Of a stretch of 7,755 bases of DNA, positions 6,756-7,755 are shown one piece after another (positions within the stretch are counted from its first letter, which is position 1; every line of letters starts with the position of its first letter). The stretch is from Actinomycetota bacterium (GTDB lineage Bacteria > Actinomycetota > Thermoleophilia > UBA2241), in the NCBI GenBank assembly GCA_012719015.1, contig JAAYBE010000095.1:1-7755 (forward strand). Reading direction: 5' to 3'. Position numbers and translations under genes: made by a program. The notes below the pieces were generated by a model. It was not told the origin of the DNA. It was given only the letters and a program-made list of their open reading frames with translations, and ran no database searches.

Positions 6756-7144
6756 GTCTCTCCCCCTCAGTGTCGTTGCCGGACAGGACGGTCGTCCCCG
6801 CACGGGGGGCCCCGTCCGCCCCGCCGGACCGGCGGTCGGCGCGCGTCGGTACCGGACGCGCTGCAAGCGGGCATTGAGGTCGGACGAGGCCGGTCCCGAA
6901 ACGCTGACCGTCTCTGACGAGACGTAGGCCGGCGCCGGGAACGGATAGCGCACGGTGCGGACGGCGGAGACCCCGTCGTCCGTCCGGCAACGGCGTTGGG
7001 CGATCGGATCCCCATATCCTCCACCCGGACGGGCACCCGTGCGCCGGCGCGACGGCTGCGACGACGCGTACTGTCGACCCTATGGAACTGACCCTACTTC
7101 AGATACTCTGGACGGGCAAGGACAGTCGCGTGGAGGGAGGAGCC
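6756..7144. other. divergent intergenic region between the peptidase and dodecin genes
   Basis: This 389-base gap should hold both promoters, but I find no convincing -35/-10 pair on either strand. It contains short G/C palindromes: ACGGGG-GG-CCCCGT (6802-6815), CCGCCGG-A-CCGGCGG (6821-6835) and a 6-bp stem CGTCTC-TGAC-GAGACG (6909-6924). The first two lie in the presumed leader or promoter of the peptidase gene. No small gene, tRNA or riboswitch is recognised. The dodecin frame is open back to 7082, but that extension is not conserved-looking. Confidence 0.5.
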
Positions 7145-7360
7145 GTGGCAGGCAGTGTCTACAAGGTCATCGAGATCATCGGCACCAGCGACACGTCGTG
7201 GGAGGAGGCGGCCAAGAGCGCGGTCGAGGAGGCCGCCGACAGCCTGGACGACCTGCGCGTCGCCGAGGTCGTCCAGCTCGACATGCACATCGTCGAGAAC
7301 AAGGTCGTGGCCTACCGCGCCAAAGTGAAGGTCTCGTTCAAGTACCACAAGGACGCCTGA
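7145..7360 (+). CDS. dodecin family protein, calcium-dodecin-like
   Basis: This is a 71-residue small cytoplasmic protein of the family that assembles into hollow dodecamers. The GTG at 7145-7147 is chosen because a purine-rich GGAGGGAGGAG Shine-Dalgarno lies just before it and because family members begin immediately before the VYKVIEIIGTS strand (residues 5-15). SWEEAAKSAVEEAADSL (18-34) is the single helix, and RVAEVVQLDMHI (38-49) and VVAYRAKVKVSFKY (54-67) complete the sheet. Flavin-binding dodecins have a tryptophan in a DWFEV-like segment followed by RG. Here the aligned segment reads RVAEV and then QLDM, so the flavin-stacking Trp and the Arg are absent. The pattern instead matches the branch that includes Mycobacterium tuberculosis Rv0379, described as a calcium dodecin. 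Ion binding here is inferred from that likeness. It is transcribed divergently from the peptidase gene, with no obvious partner. Confidence 0.9.
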   Translation: MAGSVYKVIEIIGTSDTSWEEAAKSAVEEAADSLDDLRVAEVVQLDMHIVENKVVAYRAKVKVSFKYHKDA

Positions 7361-7367
7361 CGCGGGG

Positions 7368-7398
7368 GACGCGGGCGCGCCGGCGGCACGCCCGCGTC
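7368..7398. terminator. shared hairpin between dodecin and the GlmL-type gene
   Basis: A perfect 10-bp stem, GACGCGGGCG (7368-7377) with CGCCCGCGTC (7389-7398), encloses an 11-nt loop. It begins 7 nt after the dodecin stop and overlaps two bases of the stop codon of the convergent minus-strand gene (7397-7399). A bidirectional terminator is the simplest reading. It has no T-tract. Confidence 0.6.
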
Positions 7399-7755
7399 AG
7401 ACCCGGATGCTGGCGCGGAGCAGCGCCGTGACGGCCGGCGGCGCGAAGCGCTGCAGCAACGCGCCGCAACAGGCGAACACGTAGTCGCGGTCGAGGACCA
7501 CGCGGGCGTCGGGCGGCGGCAGCAGGCGCTCGCCGCCGCCCCTCGCGCGCGCGTCGGCCAACGCCGCCTCCGCGCCGGGCAGCCGCGTGAGCGCGCCGCC
7601 GGTCCCCACAACGAGCCGGCAGGCGGTCAGGTCGCGGCCGCGCGCGACCGTCTGCCTGCCGGTCGGCGTGTACAGGTGCGCGAGCTCGCCGGCGTGGCGC
7701 TGCACGGCGGTCACGGCGGCGAAGTGGGTCAGTGTGAGCGCCGCCGCGACCTCGT
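7397..7755 (-). CDS. glmL: GlmL/MutL-type protein, C-terminal part (5' end outside window)
   Basis: Only the last 118 residues are visible; the frame runs unbroken off the right edge, so its start is not in the window. Landmarks are ALTLTHFAAVTAVQRHAGEL, YTPTGRQTVARGRDLT, the glycine-rich VVGTGGALTRLPG, and near the end VVLDRDYVFACCGALL. This order matches the C-terminus of GlmL/MutL proteins, ASKHA-fold (actin-like ATPase) proteins encoded beside B12-dependent glutamate mutase and ornithine or lysine aminomutases, where they are thought to aid or reactivate the mutase. The GTG at 7712-7714 is internal, not a start. It lies on the same strand as the racemase and cPGS-like genes, although the peptidase, dodecin and sortase genes separate them. 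Whether a mutase lies upstream cannot be seen. Assignment to the family is fairly secure; the partner enzyme is unknown. Confidence 0.8.
   Translation of the reverse strand, partial: EVAAALTLTHFAAVTAVQRHAGELAHLYTPTGRQTVARGRDLTACRLVVGTGGALTRLPGAEAALADARARGGGERLLPPPDARVVLDRDYVFACCGALLQRFAPPAVTALLRASIRV

Noticed and set aside
3930..6917. 995-codon plus-strand open frame opposite the peptidase gene
   Set aside because: It is an antisense shadow: the minus strand encodes an M14 peptidase with full catalytic signature and signal peptide. The plus-strand translation is Arg/Gly/Val/Asp-rich with no recognisable domain, as expected from high-GC codon bias.
6802..6924. Riboswitch or attenuator in the peptidase leader
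   Set aside because: There are several short stems, but no conserved riboswitch core, leader peptide or competing terminator that I can recognise. G/C-rich palindromes arise often by chance here.
6756..6953. N-terminal extension of the peptidase by 66 codons
   Set aside because: The signal peptide and Shine-Dalgarno place the start at 6755; the extension is low-complexity Arg/Pro/Gly sequence before a signal peptide.
7082..7144. ATG at 7082 as the dodecin start
   Set aside because: Dodecins start just before VYKVIEI, and a strong purine-rich ribosome-binding site precedes the GTG at 7145. The upstream 21 codons do not look like family sequence.
1..7755. CRISPR array, tRNA/rRNA, insertion sequence or phage genes
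   Set aside because: No spaced direct repeats, transposase motifs, terminal inverted repeats or tRNA cloverleaf were seen on either strand.

Overview
The window is GC-rich bacterial DNA, probably from an actinomycetote. The signs are strong G/C at third codon positions, GTG starts, hairpin terminators without T-tracts, and gene content including an ornithine-racemase-type enzyme, a GlmL/MutL protein and a calcium-dodecin-type protein. I cannot fix the lineage further. The metabolic genes at the two ends suggest an amino-acid fermenter, which is an inference.

Layout, left to right. (1) 1-956, minus: the first 318 codons of a cyclic 2,3-diphosphoglycerate synthetase-like P-loop NTPase; its C-terminus lies outside the window. 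(2) 1002-2072, minus: an alanine/ornithine racemase-family PLP enzyme 45 bases upstream of (1), probably in the same operon. A promoter-like TTGCGC-N16-TATACT and a TGCATA-N5-TATGCA palindrome lie just ahead of it. (3) 2073-2397: no recognisable intact gene. (4) 2398-2850, plus: a sortase domain with all three catalytic residues but no in-frame start codon, so probably a frameshifted gene. (5) 2851-2972: two strong hairpins between convergent genes. (6) 2973-6755, minus: a secreted 1260-residue M14-family zinc carboxypeptidase with several extra domains, including a beta-rich module inserted inside the catalytic domain. (7) 6756-7144: a divergent intergenic region with short palindromes. (8) 7145-7360, plus: a dodecin-family protein lacking the flavin-stacking tryptophan. 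(9) 7368-7398: a hairpin that overlaps the stop codon of (10). (10) 7397-7755, minus: the C-terminal end of a GlmL/MutL-type protein, whose N-terminus lies outside the window.

How the genes relate. The racemase, the cPGS-like NTPase and the GlmL end all lie on the minus strand and fit an anaerobic D-ornithine or B12-aminomutase degradation locus. GlmL-type proteins accompany B12 mutases, and ornithine racemase feeds D-ornithine aminomutase. The secreted peptidase could supply amino acids to such a pathway. The dodecin and the sortase remnant look unrelated, and the peptidase has no LPXTG-type sorting signal. The most unusual items are the interrupted peptidase catalytic domain, the startless sortase, and the interspersion of exported-protein genes between pieces of a possible ornithine locus.
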